A stretch of 37,944 bases of DNA from a virus. Below the pieces are notes generated by a model. It was not told the origin of the DNA, searched no databases, and saw only the letters and a list, made by a program, of their open reading frames with translations. Numbering within the stretch: position 1 is the stretch's first letter; the number at the start of each line of letters is the position of its first letter. The DNA is taken from the IMG/VR virus record IMGVR_UViG_3300044823_000014, positions 1 to 37,944 of that record; one strand, 5' to 3'. Positions 6,728 to 13,327 of this stretch are shown piece by piece. The position numbers were made by a program, and so were the translations under genes.

Positions 6728-7695
6728 ACCCCTAACAATCGCTGCGCCAACTCCAACCGCTCCTGCGGGCTGACGTTCGGCAGGGTTCGGCCGGTCGGTT
6801 CCAAGAGCTTCGCCTGAGCGTTGAGCATGGATACCGAGACGTTCTGCTCTTTGGCGATGGACTGGATCTCTTCGAGGGTCATGCCGGTCGCGAGCGCATA
6901 GGTAACCGGCTCGGCCTCTTCAGAGATACCTTCGAGGGCGTCGTCGTAGGCGTCTCGGACCAGCCGGTCGCCACGTGGGAGACTCGGCACGCCAGATGGC
7001 AGAGCTCGGTACTCCGCCTCTACCGGCCCGGCGCCGAGTAGTTGCTGAGGGGTGAGCCCAACGATCTCCGGGACAGGGACGATGTAGTCGTGTCGGGGTT
7101 GGCCGGCCTGCTGACTTGACCGCTCTTCGATGCGGAGACGGATCGGGGTTCGGAAACCGCCCATCTCCGCGGCGGCCATCAGGTCAGCGAAGGCGGCCAG
7201 CTCGCGCGCAGCGTTCTCGCCGTGACTCTCAAGCCGGAACGAACCGACTACCGGGACCAACGGGAGGAAGCCACTCAGACGAGAGGTCGGCTTGGCTCCT
7301 TCGTGTTCGGCGGGGTTGCAGGCGCGGCCGGTCGCGTCGTCGATCACGCCGTCGCAGCGATGGACGCAGCCTCCGGCGGTCCACTTCTCAAAGGCCGAGC
7401 TGAACCCGTCCGGGATGATGAGGAAGTCCAGGAAGGGGGACTCGACCACGACCTGCCACTGCCGGCCTGTTCCGGCGGGAGCGGTGTCCCAGAGCGTCAC
7501 CTGGCCGCCGTAGACGGCCGCTACGGCTTGCACTGTCGCTTCGCTGGTGGAAGTGACGCGGAACGTCTTGAGCTTCTCGGCGCGGTACTTCTTCACGCCG
7601 TCTTTCTGGTACTCCTGTTGGAAGCCCATGCGGATGCGCCCAACTTCTCTGTGGCGTGCCTGGATGATGGCGGGGCTAATTCGAGCGGGGGTCAC
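6724..7695 (-). CDS. Gp3-like / recombination-directionality-factor-like protein
   Basis: 323 aa. The N-terminal part (HREVGRIRMG, KLKTFRVTS, YGGQVTLW), the zinc-like CVHRCDG ... GRACNP segment, and GSFRLESHGENAARELAAFADL match the family that includes the phiC31/phiBT1 gp3 recombination directionality factors. In those phages gp3 switches a serine integrase to excision. No integrase is visible here, so in this genome the protein may serve another DNA-related function, as in many lytic actinophages that carry it. Confidence 0.65.
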   Translation of the reverse strand: MTPARISPAIIQARHREVGRIRMGFQQEYQKDGVKKYRAEKLKTFRVTSTSEATVQAVAAVYGGQVTLWDTAPAGTGRQWQVVVESPFLDFLIIPDGFSSAFEKWTAGGCVHRCDGVIDDATGRACNPAEHEGAKPTSRLSGFLPLVPVVGSFRLESHGENAARELAAFADLMAAAEMGGFRTPIRLRIEERSSQQAGQPRHDYIVPVPEIVGLTPQQLLGAGPVEAEYRALPSGVPSLPRGDRLVRDAYDDALEGISEEAEPVTYALATGMTLEEIQSIAKEQNVSVSMLNAQAKLLEPTGRTLPNVSPQERLELAQRLLGV

Positions 7696-8048
7696 TCCGA
7701 GTCTCCTTTCAGTACAGCCAAGAGGGCGCGAGCGTAGGGGATGTGCGCGCCGGCCGAGTGGCAGATCACAGCGTCAACCCCGTCGCCTGCCCAATGCGTC
7801 GGGACGGAGAGCCGGTGCAACGCCTCCGCAATCCGATCTACGCTGAGTGCCGCCTCGGCCTTGCGGAGTCGTTCGATTAGGTCGGCGTGATCTCCGCGGT
7901 GGGACTCTCGATAAACACGCTTCTTGGCGCGTATCTCTTCGCTGTGAGCGGCATCGTAGGCGGCTTGGCGAGCGCGTCTTTGTTCTCGGTGAGCGGCATA
8001 CCAGGCGGCATTCCAGGCTCGCCGAGCAGCCGGATCCTTCAGTGGCAT
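7692..8048 (-). CDS. Hypothetical protein with HNH-type basic N-terminal repeats
   Basis: 118 aa. Residues 1-50 show WNAAWYAAHREQRRARQ ... HSEEIRAKKRVYRESH, the repeated basic aromatic helix seen before HNH domains in phage endonucleases. No HNH core follows. The C-terminal half (DLIERLRKAEAALS ... HIPYARALLAVL) resembles a different small phage family. It looks like a chimera of a DNA-binding arm and another domain. It abuts the nuclease stop and overlaps the downstream gene (ATGA). Confidence 0.6.
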   Translation of the reverse strand: MPLKDPAARRAWNAAWYAAHREQRRARQAAYDAAHSEEIRAKKRVYRESHRGDHADLIERLRKAEAALSVDRIAEALHRLSVPTHWAGDGVDAVICHSAGAHIPYARALLAVLKGDSE

Positions 8049-9032
8049 CTAGGCCGCCTCCTCAATCGGGAGAATGTCGGCACCGATCCAAGTCGATGCC
8101 ATGCTGGGCTGTCCGGCGGTTGTGAGTCGTGACTTTGCCGTGACGCTGACGGCCAGGAAGATCTCGAATACCGGATCGGTCACGTCGACCAACCGGAAGT
8201 GATAGCCGGATGGGGTCAGGTGTAGCACTGCGGCGAACTCGCACTTGGGGAGCGGAACGCTCGTGCCGTCCGGGAGTCCGATGAAGTCGCCTCGGAAGTA
8301 GGCGGACTCCTGTAGCGCCACCTCGTCCCAGATGCTCTTACCTGACTTGTAATCGACTAGGACCGTCACCCACCGTGGCACCAATTCGCCGGGCGGGACC
8401 ATGAAGACCTCGACGATCGCATCGCCTGTGCCGGCGTATACGTGCCGGAGATTGAACACCGAGAACTCGGTCGCGAGGAAGCGCGGGCGGAAGTCGTTCA
8501 CCCACTGAACGTAGCCCTTCATCCGAGAGGCGATCTCGGGGGCGTACTCGGGGATTACGGTGGAGGGGAGATAGAGACGGTCATCCTCGATCACGCCGTC
8601 CGCGATCAGCTTGCCAATCGAGACGAGGATCAGGTCTTCGGCCTCGGCGTGGATGTCGGAGCCTTCGTCGCGCTTCTGGTCACGGTGACGTGGGGCCGCG
8701 CCCTTGAGCCACCGCTGCGCGAGTGCGAGGTCGGTCAAGTCTGAGGGCTTGAGGGTGAGGAGCCGGCCTTCGGCTTGCGCCTCGTCAACGAGGATCCGTC
8801 CGAGCCGTGCCCATTCTCGGATCATGGTGCGAGCCTGACGTCGGCCGTGGGTCTCAAGGTCGGTGGTTGCGAGGTCGGCCGTCATCTTGGCGTAGTGCTG
8901 GTGCAGCCACTTAGGCCACCCTTCGCCGATCAGGGTTGTCACGCTTGGATAGCGTTCGCCATCCCAGGTGTACCAGCGGTCGCCGTCCTCGTTGGTCTTG
9001 GCGAGGGCGGGGCCGGATATGCGGCGGGTCAT
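8049..9032 (-). CDS. RecB/Cas4-like PD-(D/E)XK exonuclease
   Basis: 327 aa. Key residues are H128 in GSDIHAEAEDL, D204 in GTGDAIVEVF, D227 and K229 in VLVDYKSGK, and Q241 in the following LQESAYF. That order (H, D, D-x-K, Q) is the RecB-family nuclease signature. No iron-sulfur cysteine cluster is seen. It is likely the phage recombination or DNA-processing exonuclease, with the coiled-coil protein upstream as possible partner (ATGA overlap). Confidence 0.85.
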   Translation of the reverse strand: MTRRISGPALAKTNEDGDRWYTWDGERYPSVTTLIGEGWPKWLHQHYAKMTADLATTDLETHGRRQARTMIREWARLGRILVDEAQAEGRLLTLKPSDLTDLALAQRWLKGAAPRHRDQKRDEGSDIHAEAEDLILVSIGKLIADGVIEDDRLYLPSTVIPEYAPEIASRMKGYVQWVNDFRPRFLATEFSVFNLRHVYAGTGDAIVEVFMVPPGELVPRWVTVLVDYKSGKSIWDEVALQESAYFRGDFIGLPDGTSVPLPKCEFAAVLHLTPSGYHFRLVDVTDPVFEIFLAVSVTAKSRLTTAGQPSMASTWIGADILPIEEAA

Positions 9033-9658
9033 CGGACCACCGGCTCCTCAGTCTCCCAGATGTGCACGCCGGGAATGGCCGAGACGCCACCCCGAACGGC
9101 TGCGCCGATGGCAACCTCGTTGACGGTCAGGTACTCCGCCGGGACGGCGCCGCGCTCGATGACTTCGAAGTGGCGGACCGTTCTGAACCCGACGTTGCCC
9201 TGAGTGCGCGGCGTCATCGGAACGCTCGGGAGAAACGGAGGCGGGGCCGGGGGCTCGATGCCCTTCTCGATGGCGCGCTCGACTGCGCGTTCCTGCCGCG
9301 CCTCGGCCAATTTCCGCAGACGCTCCTCCTCGGCTCGAGCGGCGGCGGTGACGTCGGCGCGGTACTTCGCTGTCTTCCGGGCCAGGATCGCGTCGGCCTC
9401 GGCGGCGGGTCCGGCCATCTCCTTGAAGTGGGCGTTGATGACCTTGACCTGATCGTTGAGCGGGCCGACGAACCGGACCCGCAGAGCCTCGACTTGCTTG
9501 ACCGCCTTACGTGCTCGGCTGAGCAACTCCAGCGCCGCGCCGTTCGTGGGCTCGTCCGTGATCTCCAGATCCCTCGCAGCGTCAGCGATCGTGCGGGCAG
9601 CGCTGTCGGCCGCCTTGACTTCGGCGTCTTCCGCGTAGGGTGCAATTGCGTTTGTCAT
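9029..9658 (-). CDS. Coiled-coil recombination-associated protein, 209 aa
   Basis: First gene after promoter b, with AGACGAAAGGACG (9676-9664) in its leader. Residues about 20-130 are strongly helical and coiled (VKVINAHFKEMAGPAAEADA, then ARAEEERLRKLAEARQERA). The C-terminus (VPAEYLTVNEVAIGAAVRGG, then IPGVHIWE) is a conserved phage motif in proteins paired with RecB-like nucleases. It may be a single-strand annealing helper or nuclease partner; no defining catalytic motif is visible. Confidence 0.7.
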   Translation of the reverse strand: MTNAIAPYAEDAEVKAADSAARTIADAARDLEITDEPTNGAALELLSRARKAVKQVEALRVRFVGPLNDQVKVINAHFKEMAGPAAEADAILARKTAKYRADVTAAARAEEERLRKLAEARQERAVERAIEKGIEPPAPPPFLPSVPMTPRTQGNVGFRTVRHFEVIERGAVPAEYLTVNEVAIGAAVRGGVSAIPGVHIWETEEPVVR

Positions 9659-9695
9659 CGTTTCGTCCTTTCGTCTTGCCAGGTTGGCTAGGTTG

Positions 9696-9724
9696 AGGGT
9701 AACCGGGTGGGGGTTACTTGTCTA
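9696..9724 (-). promoter_or_regulatory. Early promoter with 19-bp palindromic operator (site b)
   Basis: Minus strand: TAGACA (9724-9719), 17-base spacer, TACCCT (9701-9696), with GTAACC-N7-GGTTAC at 9699-9717. The layout is the same as site a, down to the upstream gene ending on it (...VDK-stop). Confidence 0.75.
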
Positions 9725-9848
9725 CAGGCTTTCGCCGGGTCGTGAGTCCGGCGATCACGAGGGCCTCCAGGATCGCTATTCCGATCCCGAGGAGGATCAG
9801 GGAGAGCATGCCCCAGAATGCCCACTGAACCATGAGGATGGGGGTCAT
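9714..9848 (-). CDS. Small membrane protein, 44 aa
   Basis: ATG 9848 overlaps the upstream stop (TGATG). One long hydrophobic segment, WAFWGMLSLILLGIGIAILE, continues into ALVIAGL and a basic tail TTRRKPVDK. The single-span topology probably leaves the C-terminus in the cytoplasm. The stop codon sits inside promoter b. Function unknown. Confidence 0.6.
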   Translation of the reverse strand: MTPILMVQWAFWGMLSLILLGIGIAILEALVIAGLTTRRKPVDK

Positions 9849-10129
9849 CAGTTCGTTCCTTTCGCGAACCATGCGCGAACCTGAGCGAGCAGATCCGCCG
9901 ACCCGGCCGGGGACGGATTGTAGGTTCGTTCCGTTCCCCAGAGGCTCAGGGCGGCTTCTAGCTCGATGTAGGTTGCGTAAGTCTCCTCGTCCCATTCGCC
10001 GGACCAGCAGGAGCAGTCATCCGCCGTTGCCAGCACGAACGTGCCGTCTGGCAGCAACCTAACCTCGGCCATGTCCACTTCGTACGAGGGCGACTCGTCA
10101 ACTTCGGCGATGACCGTGTAATCGCTCAT
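9848..10129 (-). CDS. Hypothetical acidic protein, 93 aa
   Basis: Overlaps the XRE gene stop by ATGA. Strongly acidic: VDESPSYEVDMAEVRLLPDG, then DDCSCWSGEWDEETYATYIE. Ends with a helical ADLLAQVRAWFAKG. It could be a DNA-mimic-like inhibitor or a regulator partner, but this is speculation from charge alone. Confidence 0.6.
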   Translation of the reverse strand: MSDYTVIAEVDESPSYEVDMAEVRLLPDGTFVLATADDCSCWSGEWDEETYATYIELEAALSLWGTERTYNPSPAGSADLLAQVRAWFAKGTN

Positions 10130-10425
10130 TTCGTCCCTTTCAGCGCCGCGCGATAGCGGGTCTTCGTCTCGGCGGTCGGGTGATCCTGCCGCTCGATCTT
10201 CCAGATGGCTTGCTTGCCGACTCCCATTCGTCGGCCGACTTCGGGTTGAGAGAGGCCGGCGGCTTCGCGTTCTGCCGCGAGATCTGCGCCGGTACTGAAG
10301 TCTGAGGCGTCCCGGAGCTCACGGATGGCGGTGTCCAGGTCGCGGGGGATGCCCGGGCCTATCCAACGTGAGCGCGCTTCTAGGACGTGGTGTACGGCGG
10401 TGGAGAGGGCGTCGACGGGGCTCAT
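10126..10425 (-). CDS. XRE-family helix-turn-helix regulator
   Basis: 99 aa. The C-terminal half, LAAEREAAGLSQPEVGRRMG then VGKQAIWKIERQ, is a clear Cro/C1-type HTH: residues EAAGLSQPEVGRRMG form helices 1-2 and GKQAIWKIE is the recognition helix. The N-terminal half is helical and may dimerise. It lies in the operon driven by promoter c, so it is the best candidate for the protein that binds the 19-bp palindromes. That link is inference. Coupled to both neighbours by ATGA. Confidence 0.8.
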   Translation of the reverse strand: MSPVDALSTAVHHVLEARSRWIGPGIPRDLDTAIRELRDASDFSTGADLAAEREAAGLSQPEVGRRMGVGKQAIWKIERQDHPTAETKTRYRAALKGTK

Positions 10426-10724
10426 GCGAGCTTGCCTCGGCTAAGCCGAACCATCCACCGAGGGTAGGGGCTGGACTGTCGCGTGATCGTGACCGGGCTA
10501 CTCACCTGGAGTTGCATGTTGAGGTGGAGCAGGTCTTGGCTCAGGACTGAGGAGATTTCGTCCTGCTCTGGCACGGTACCCTTCGGGACGTTTTCGAGGA
10601 TGGCATCGAACTCGTAGGCCACGATGCTCGGCTGGGGGAGCCGCCGGATGCGGCGCCAAGTCGATGTCCAGATGGCCTCGCGCTTAGGCAGTTCAATTCG
10701 GAAGTGGCGCGGCTCTACTCTCAC
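10422..10724 (-). CDS. Hypothetical protein, 100 aa
   Basis: GTG start at 10724 overlaps the upstream stop (GTGA), and the stop overlaps the XRE gene. Beta-rich with basic ends (EPRHFRIELPKREAIWTSTW, then VRLSRGKLA). No family recognised. Confidence 0.6.
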   Translation of the reverse strand: MRVEPRHFRIELPKREAIWTSTWRRIRRLPQPSIVAYEFDAILENVPKGTVPEQDEISSVLSQDLLHLNMQLQVSSPVTITRQSSPYPRWMVRLSRGKLA

Positions 10725-11023
10725 GCGAACCTCCCGCGTATCACGATCTCGTCTCGTTCCCGGCGAAGGATGAGCGCGTCGATCGTCTCGCCCTTCATCT
10801 TGATCCGGACGGAGCGACCGGGGAGGTATTCGGGGGGCCAGGTTTCCTGCGCCACGAACTTGATCTCGTGGTCGACGTCGTGGCTGAGTCCGAAGATGTG
10901 ACCGGGGATCGGGATCTCGAACTTGAGAGGGAGCCGGGTGCTGGCCGGCCGTTCGTCGGTCAGGTCCGCCTTGGCTATCTCAAAGTGCGTTACGACGGGC
11001 GGGTGGGTAGATTTACTGCTCAC
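10721..11023 (-). CDS. Hypothetical protein, 100 aa
   Basis: GTG 11023 chosen: it follows AGACGAAAGGA with good spacing, a near copy of the early leader 13-mer, while the longer ORF to 11320 overlaps other genes. The sequence is beta-rich (FEIPIPGHIFGLSHDVDHEI, then GRSVRIKMKGETIDALILRR) and may be a small SH3- or OB-like fold. Function unknown. Confidence 0.6.
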   Translation of the reverse strand: MSSKSTHPPVVTHFEIAKADLTDERPASTRLPLKFEIPIPGHIFGLSHDVDHEIKFVAQETWPPEYLPGRSVRIKMKGETIDALILRRERDEIVIRGRFA

Positions 11024-11049
11024 GGCGTTTCCTTTCGTCTCAGTGGTCC

Positions 11050-11244
11050 CTAGGGCCTTGTGGTGGGTTCTAGCGGGCCTTGCTCGGCTGCATATGCGCG
11101 GCGCAAGACTCGGATAGCAGATTGGTGGGCGTGAGTGGTCCCGGTCGGCTCGATCTTGAGGTCGAGCGCGAGGCGGTGATAGCCGATCTGCGACCGCATC
11201 CGCTCGAGAGCTTCGATGCGGGCCTGTTCGTCGGGGGTCCTCAT
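11050..11244 (-). CDS. Small helical protein, 64 aa
   Basis: ATG 11244 overlaps the upstream stop (ATGA). Helical and charged (EQARIEALERMRSQIGYHRL), ending in RVLRRAYAAEQGPLEPTTRP. The longer ORF upstream to 11544 is a shadow. Function unknown. Confidence 0.55.
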   Translation of the reverse strand: MRTPDEQARIEALERMRSQIGYHRLALDLKIEPTGTTHAHQSAIRVLRRAYAAEQGPLEPTTRP

Positions 11245-11411
11245 CCGAGAGCTCGCAGTGCTTTCCAGACGCGGCGTAGGGCGGCAAGGCGGTACCCCGT
11301 GGCGAGGTGCCAATCGACAAGGTTCATGCGGCGGTATTCGTTCCGTGCCTTCCACGCCGCCAGCATCTCCACCACAATCACGGAGCGGCCGGGGTATATC
11401 TCGGGAGTCAT
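11241..11411 (-). CDS. Small basic protein, 56 aa
   Basis: ATG 11411 overlaps the upstream stop (ATGA). Basic helical protein with VVEMLAAWKARNEYRRMNLV and RLAALRRVWKALRALG; net positive charge could suit nucleic acid binding. No family recognised. Confidence 0.55.
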   Translation of the reverse strand: MTPEIYPGRSVIVVEMLAAWKARNEYRRMNLVDWHLATGYRLAALRRVWKALRALG

Positions 11412-11779
11412 GCCGGAACGCCCTCCGTTGCCCACTCAAGGAAGTCGATCTCAGCCGAGCGGTCCCACCATCGGTAACGCCAGCCCTGAAAGCCTCGGAT
11501 GGGTTCGGCGATCGTGACCGCCACCGCGCCGCCCTTGCGGACAAGCGAACGCTCGTAGCGGTCTACTCGGACGAGCGGCGCATAACCTCGGAGCCTGCCG
11601 TGGGCCACGATGTAGACACGCTCGCCGGGTTCTATCTGCGGCAGCGGACCGCCAAGGTAGAAGTCATACCACCCGCTGTATTCGGCGTCGCCTGTCCCCC
11701 ACGCCTGACCGGGCAGGTCGCCCTCGTCAATCCAGTCCGCCCAACGATCCTTCGGGACCGTGACTACCACGTCAGCCAC
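11408..11779 (-). CDS. Conserved phage protein, ASCH/EVE-like beta fold suspected
   Basis: 123 aa. Begins MADVVVTVPKDRWADWIDEG and contains FYLGGPLPQIEPGERVYIVA, GRLRGYAPLVRVDR and FLEWATEGVPA. The central GERVYIVAHGRLRGYAPL stretch resembles the nucleic-acid-binding core of ASCH-like proteins common in actinophage genomes. The assignment is by pattern only. Confidence 0.6.
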   Translation of the reverse strand: MADVVVTVPKDRWADWIDEGDLPGQAWGTGDAEYSGWYDFYLGGPLPQIEPGERVYIVAHGRLRGYAPLVRVDRYERSLVRKGGAVAVTIAEPIRGFQGWRYRWWDRSAEIDFLEWATEGVPA

Positions 11780-12095
11780 GAATCAGGCTCCCTCGTCCCG
11801 CGTCCAACATCGCGGCGCGGTAGTGCGGCGTGGCCTCCGTCCGATCGAAGGCGCGCGGCTCCGGGCGTGTCTCGGAACGGATGCGTTCGATCATCTCGTC
11901 AGCCTCCACTTGTGCCAGTACGTCGCCGAGGTGTCCGGCGAGAGAGCAGGCGTGGTAGTCGTGGCCCGAGACGGTGGAGATTGTTTTGATACCTACGGAC
12001 TGACGGCAGCGGCGGCCTTCGATGGTGCGCGGCCAGCCGTCCACGTTGACGATGTTCGGGCGGGCGTTGAGTGGGAGACGTGCAGAGCACTTCAC
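11772..12095 (-). CDS. Hypothetical protein, 107 aa
   Basis: GTG 12095 overlaps the upstream stop (GTGA). The middle has a cysteine/histidine patch (GHDYHACSLAGHLGD), followed by an acidic helix (AQVEADEMIERIRSE). No domain recognised; overlaps the next gene by 8 bases. Confidence 0.5.
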   Translation of the reverse strand: MKCSARLPLNARPNIVNVDGWPRTIEGRRCRQSVGIKTISTVSGHDYHACSLAGHLGDVLAQVEADEMIERIRSETRPEPRAFDRTEATPHYRAAMLDAGRGSLIRG

Positions 12096-12232
12096 GACTG
12101 GCCTCCAACTATCAGGCAGAAGAACAGCACCTCGACGATCAGCGCGACGAACAGGAGTCCAGCCGCGATGGTTTCGAGGGCGCTGTGGAGCCGGGACGGC
12201 GGGGCGGGACGATGGGCTTGTGAGCGGTTCAC
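12092..12232 (-). CDS. Small membrane protein, 46 aa
   Basis: GTG 12232 is preceded by GGAGGG five bases away and overlaps the upstream stop (GTGA). A basic N-terminus is followed by one membrane span, ETIAAGLLFVALIVEVLFF and CLIVGG. Function unknown; one of several tiny membrane proteins in the early block. Confidence 0.6.
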   Translation of the reverse strand: MNRSQAHRPAPPSRLHSALETIAAGLLFVALIVEVLFFCLIVGGQS

Positions 12233-12300
12233 TTGCGCCCTCCGAATAGCGCCCAATCCGTCGCCGCGAGCAGTAGCAGGAAGCAGAGGGCGGCGATCAT
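12229..12300 (-). CDS. Membrane micropeptide, 23 aa
   Basis: ATG 12300 overlaps the upstream stop (ATGA). Codes for MIAALCFLLLLAATDWALFG plus GRK: a single hydrophobic helix with a basic end. Its stop overlaps the next start (GTGA) and its end supplies that gene's ribosome site. It may be functional or merely a coupling leader. Confidence 0.4.
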   Translation of the reverse strand: MIAALCFLLLLAATDWALFGGRK

Positions 12301-12578
12301 GCTTCCTCGCCTGCCTTGTCATCTTCGAGGCCCATCGGCTCCGGGGCTAGGACAAAGATCGCGTTGACGACCACCTGCTTGCCCCGAGCAAAGTTGAGAA
12401 TGCCGAGAAGGAGCCACGAGCGCTTGCTGCGGCCTTCCTGAGCGATGTTGCTCGACTGGAGGATGTATCCCTTCTTGGCCATCTTCTCGATCTCGCGAGC
12501 GAGGAGCTTGTTGGCGTTCTTGGCTGAGCACTTCTTGCTAGTCCACGCCACGACCTTCTTCTTGCCAAAGAGACCCAT
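12297..12578 (-). CDS. First early-operon protein, 93 aa, basic with hydrophobic segment
   Basis: Start at ATG 12578 after AGACGAAAGGACG (12598-12586); the ORF upstream to 12632 would read into the promoter. MGLFGKKKVVAWTSKKCSAK is basic, then a helix, a hydrophobic stretch SWLLLGILNFARG and VVVNAIFVLAPEP, and an acidic tail. As the first gene of the early transcript it is probably made first after infection. Function unknown. Confidence 0.65.
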   Translation of the reverse strand: MGLFGKKKVVAWTSKKCSAKNANKLLAREIEKMAKKGYILQSSNIAQEGRSKRSWLLLGILNFARGKQVVVNAIFVLAPEPMGLEDDKAGEEA

Positions 12579-12600
12579 TTCGTTCCGTCCTTTCGTCTGT

Positions 12601-12614
12601 CCGGGATGTCCCGG
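12601..12614. promoter_or_regulatory. Near-palindromic operator-like site in early leader
   Basis: CCGGGATGTCCCGG lies between the early promoter c and the first ribosome site. It is a variant of the CGGGACATGTCCCG palindrome in the hub and at the methyltransferase start. A protein bound here would block early transcription. Confidence 0.45.
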
Positions 12615-12621
12615 TACAGGG

Positions 12622-12650
12622 ATAGTAACCACCCGTAGGCTACTTGTCTA
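12622..12650 (-). promoter_or_regulatory. Main early promoter with palindromic operator (site c)
   Basis: Minus strand: TAGACA (12650-12645), 17 bases, TACTAT (12627-12622), the best -10 of the set. The operator at 12625-12643 is GTAACC-N7-GGCTAC, one mismatch in one arm. It is the first promoter after the late terminator and drives the block from 12578 downward. Confidence 0.75.
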
Positions 12651-12684
12651 GTGTCCGGCGTTAGTTACTCTTCGTTCTCGGGGT

Positions 12685-12705
12685 GAAGGGGCGGACAGCC
12701 CCTTC
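12685..12705. other. Hairpin, 8-bp stem, 5-base loop
   Basis: GAAGGGGC-ggaca-GCCCCTTC. No clean T-run on either side, so it is not a clear terminator. It could insulate the early promoter or be part of an origin. Confidence 0.4.
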
Positions 12706-12794
12706 GTATCTTCCTTGGAAGGTAATAACTCATAGAGAGGCCGGGGCGTCGGCCCGGCTCTGAGGGGGGTTGAATGGATTTCTTGGGGGGTACC

Positions 12795-12925
12795 GGGACA
12801 CGTAGTGTTTACCTATGGTGTCCCGCCCTCGTGGTGTCCCGCCCTTGTCCCGCCCTGTGTCCCGGTCAAAAGAGCCCAATCGGGACATGTCCCGGGACAG
12901 GCAGCGGGACAACCCGGCGTGTCCC
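12795..12925. repeat. Array of ten TGTCCC/GGGACA hexamers in both orientations
   Basis: Hexamers start at 12795, 12819, 12835, 12846, 12858, 12882, 12888, 12894, 12906 and 12920. Positions 12882-12893 form the palindrome GGGACATGTCCC. The last five repeat the exact spacing of the cluster at 1291-1342. Density is far above the genome background; it could be operators, iterons or a partition site. Confidence 0.75.
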
Positions 12926-12936
12926 GGTCATGGAAA

Positions 12937-12969
12937 AGCCCGGCGGAAGGGGTAAGTCTCCGCCGGGCT
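12937..12969 (-). terminator. Intrinsic terminator ending the late operon
   Basis: Perfect 11-bp stem AGCCCGGCGGA / TCCGCCGGGCT with an 11-base loop, followed on the minus strand by TTTT. It lies 26 bases after the last holin-like gene stop. Confidence 0.8.
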
Positions 12970-12994
12970 GCTGAGGGGAATTCGTGGTTACTTT

Positions 12995-13129
12995 CTAGGC
13001 GAGGAACGACCCCGCTAAGAAGGCCAGACCGATGGCTACGAGGTTGAAGTCCGCCCGGACACCGAGGGCTGCGATCACGAAACAGATCACAGCCACGATG
13101 AGCAGGACGGCGCGGGCGTTGAGGGTCAC
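12995..13129 (-). CDS. Holin-like small membrane protein, 44 aa
   Basis: GTG 13129 overlaps the upstream stop (GTGA). Two hydrophobic stretches, VLLIVAVICFVIAALG and LVAIGLAFLAGSFL, are separated by a short charged turn (VRADFN). This pattern is widespread in actinophage lysis regions, beside lysins. It is the last gene of the late operon before the terminator. Holin function is inferred from size, topology and place. Confidence 0.6.
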   Translation of the reverse strand: MTLNARAVLLIVAVICFVIAALGVRADFNLVAIGLAFLAGSFLA

Positions 13130-13323
13130 GACTTGCGACCGATCGCCGATGCCGGGTTGCCCTGGTTGGCAATGAGCGCGATCAGGGCGGAGGCAACGGC
13201 CACGTCGGCCGTGACCATTTCGAGACTGACCGCGATGCCGGCGGCCTGAGCCGTGGCGACTGCGGCGGCGGCGATAGCGACCACGAGGCCGTTCCAGAAC
13301 TGAACGGGGCGTCCGAGGATCAT
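13126..13323 (-). CDS. Holin-like membrane protein, 65 aa
   Basis: Starts 5 bases after the lysin candidate's stop. Begins MILGRPVQFWNGLVVAIAAA and has two hydrophobic segments (GLVVAIAAAAVATAQAAGIA; VAVASALIALIAN), ending with a basic GRKS. The N-terminal FW motif and position match small membrane proteins next to lysins in actinophages. Probably holin or antiholin. Confidence 0.6.
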   Translation of the reverse strand: MILGRPVQFWNGLVVAIAAAAVATAQAAGIAVSLEMVTADVAVASALIALIANQGNPASAIGRKS

Positions 13324-13327
13324 GGGG

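Larger units (their letters stand above)
12633..12994. other. Non-coding regulatory hub between late terminator and early promoter
   Basis: 360 bases with no convincing gene. It holds the late terminator (12937-12969), ten TGTCCC/GGGACA hexamers (12795-12925), a GAAGGGGC/GCCCCTTC hairpin with 5-base loop (12685-12705), and the -35 of promoter c. Small ORFs here on either strand read through the repeats and have no support. It is a candidate control region or replication origin. Confidence 0.7.

Noticed and set aside
12730-12912. Small minus-strand ORF in the hub
   Set aside because: Reads the same repeats in the other direction; no ribosome site and no support from neighbours.
12774-12974. 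Small plus-strand ORF in the hub
   Set aside because: Encoded by the hexamer repeats and the terminator stem; no ribosome site.
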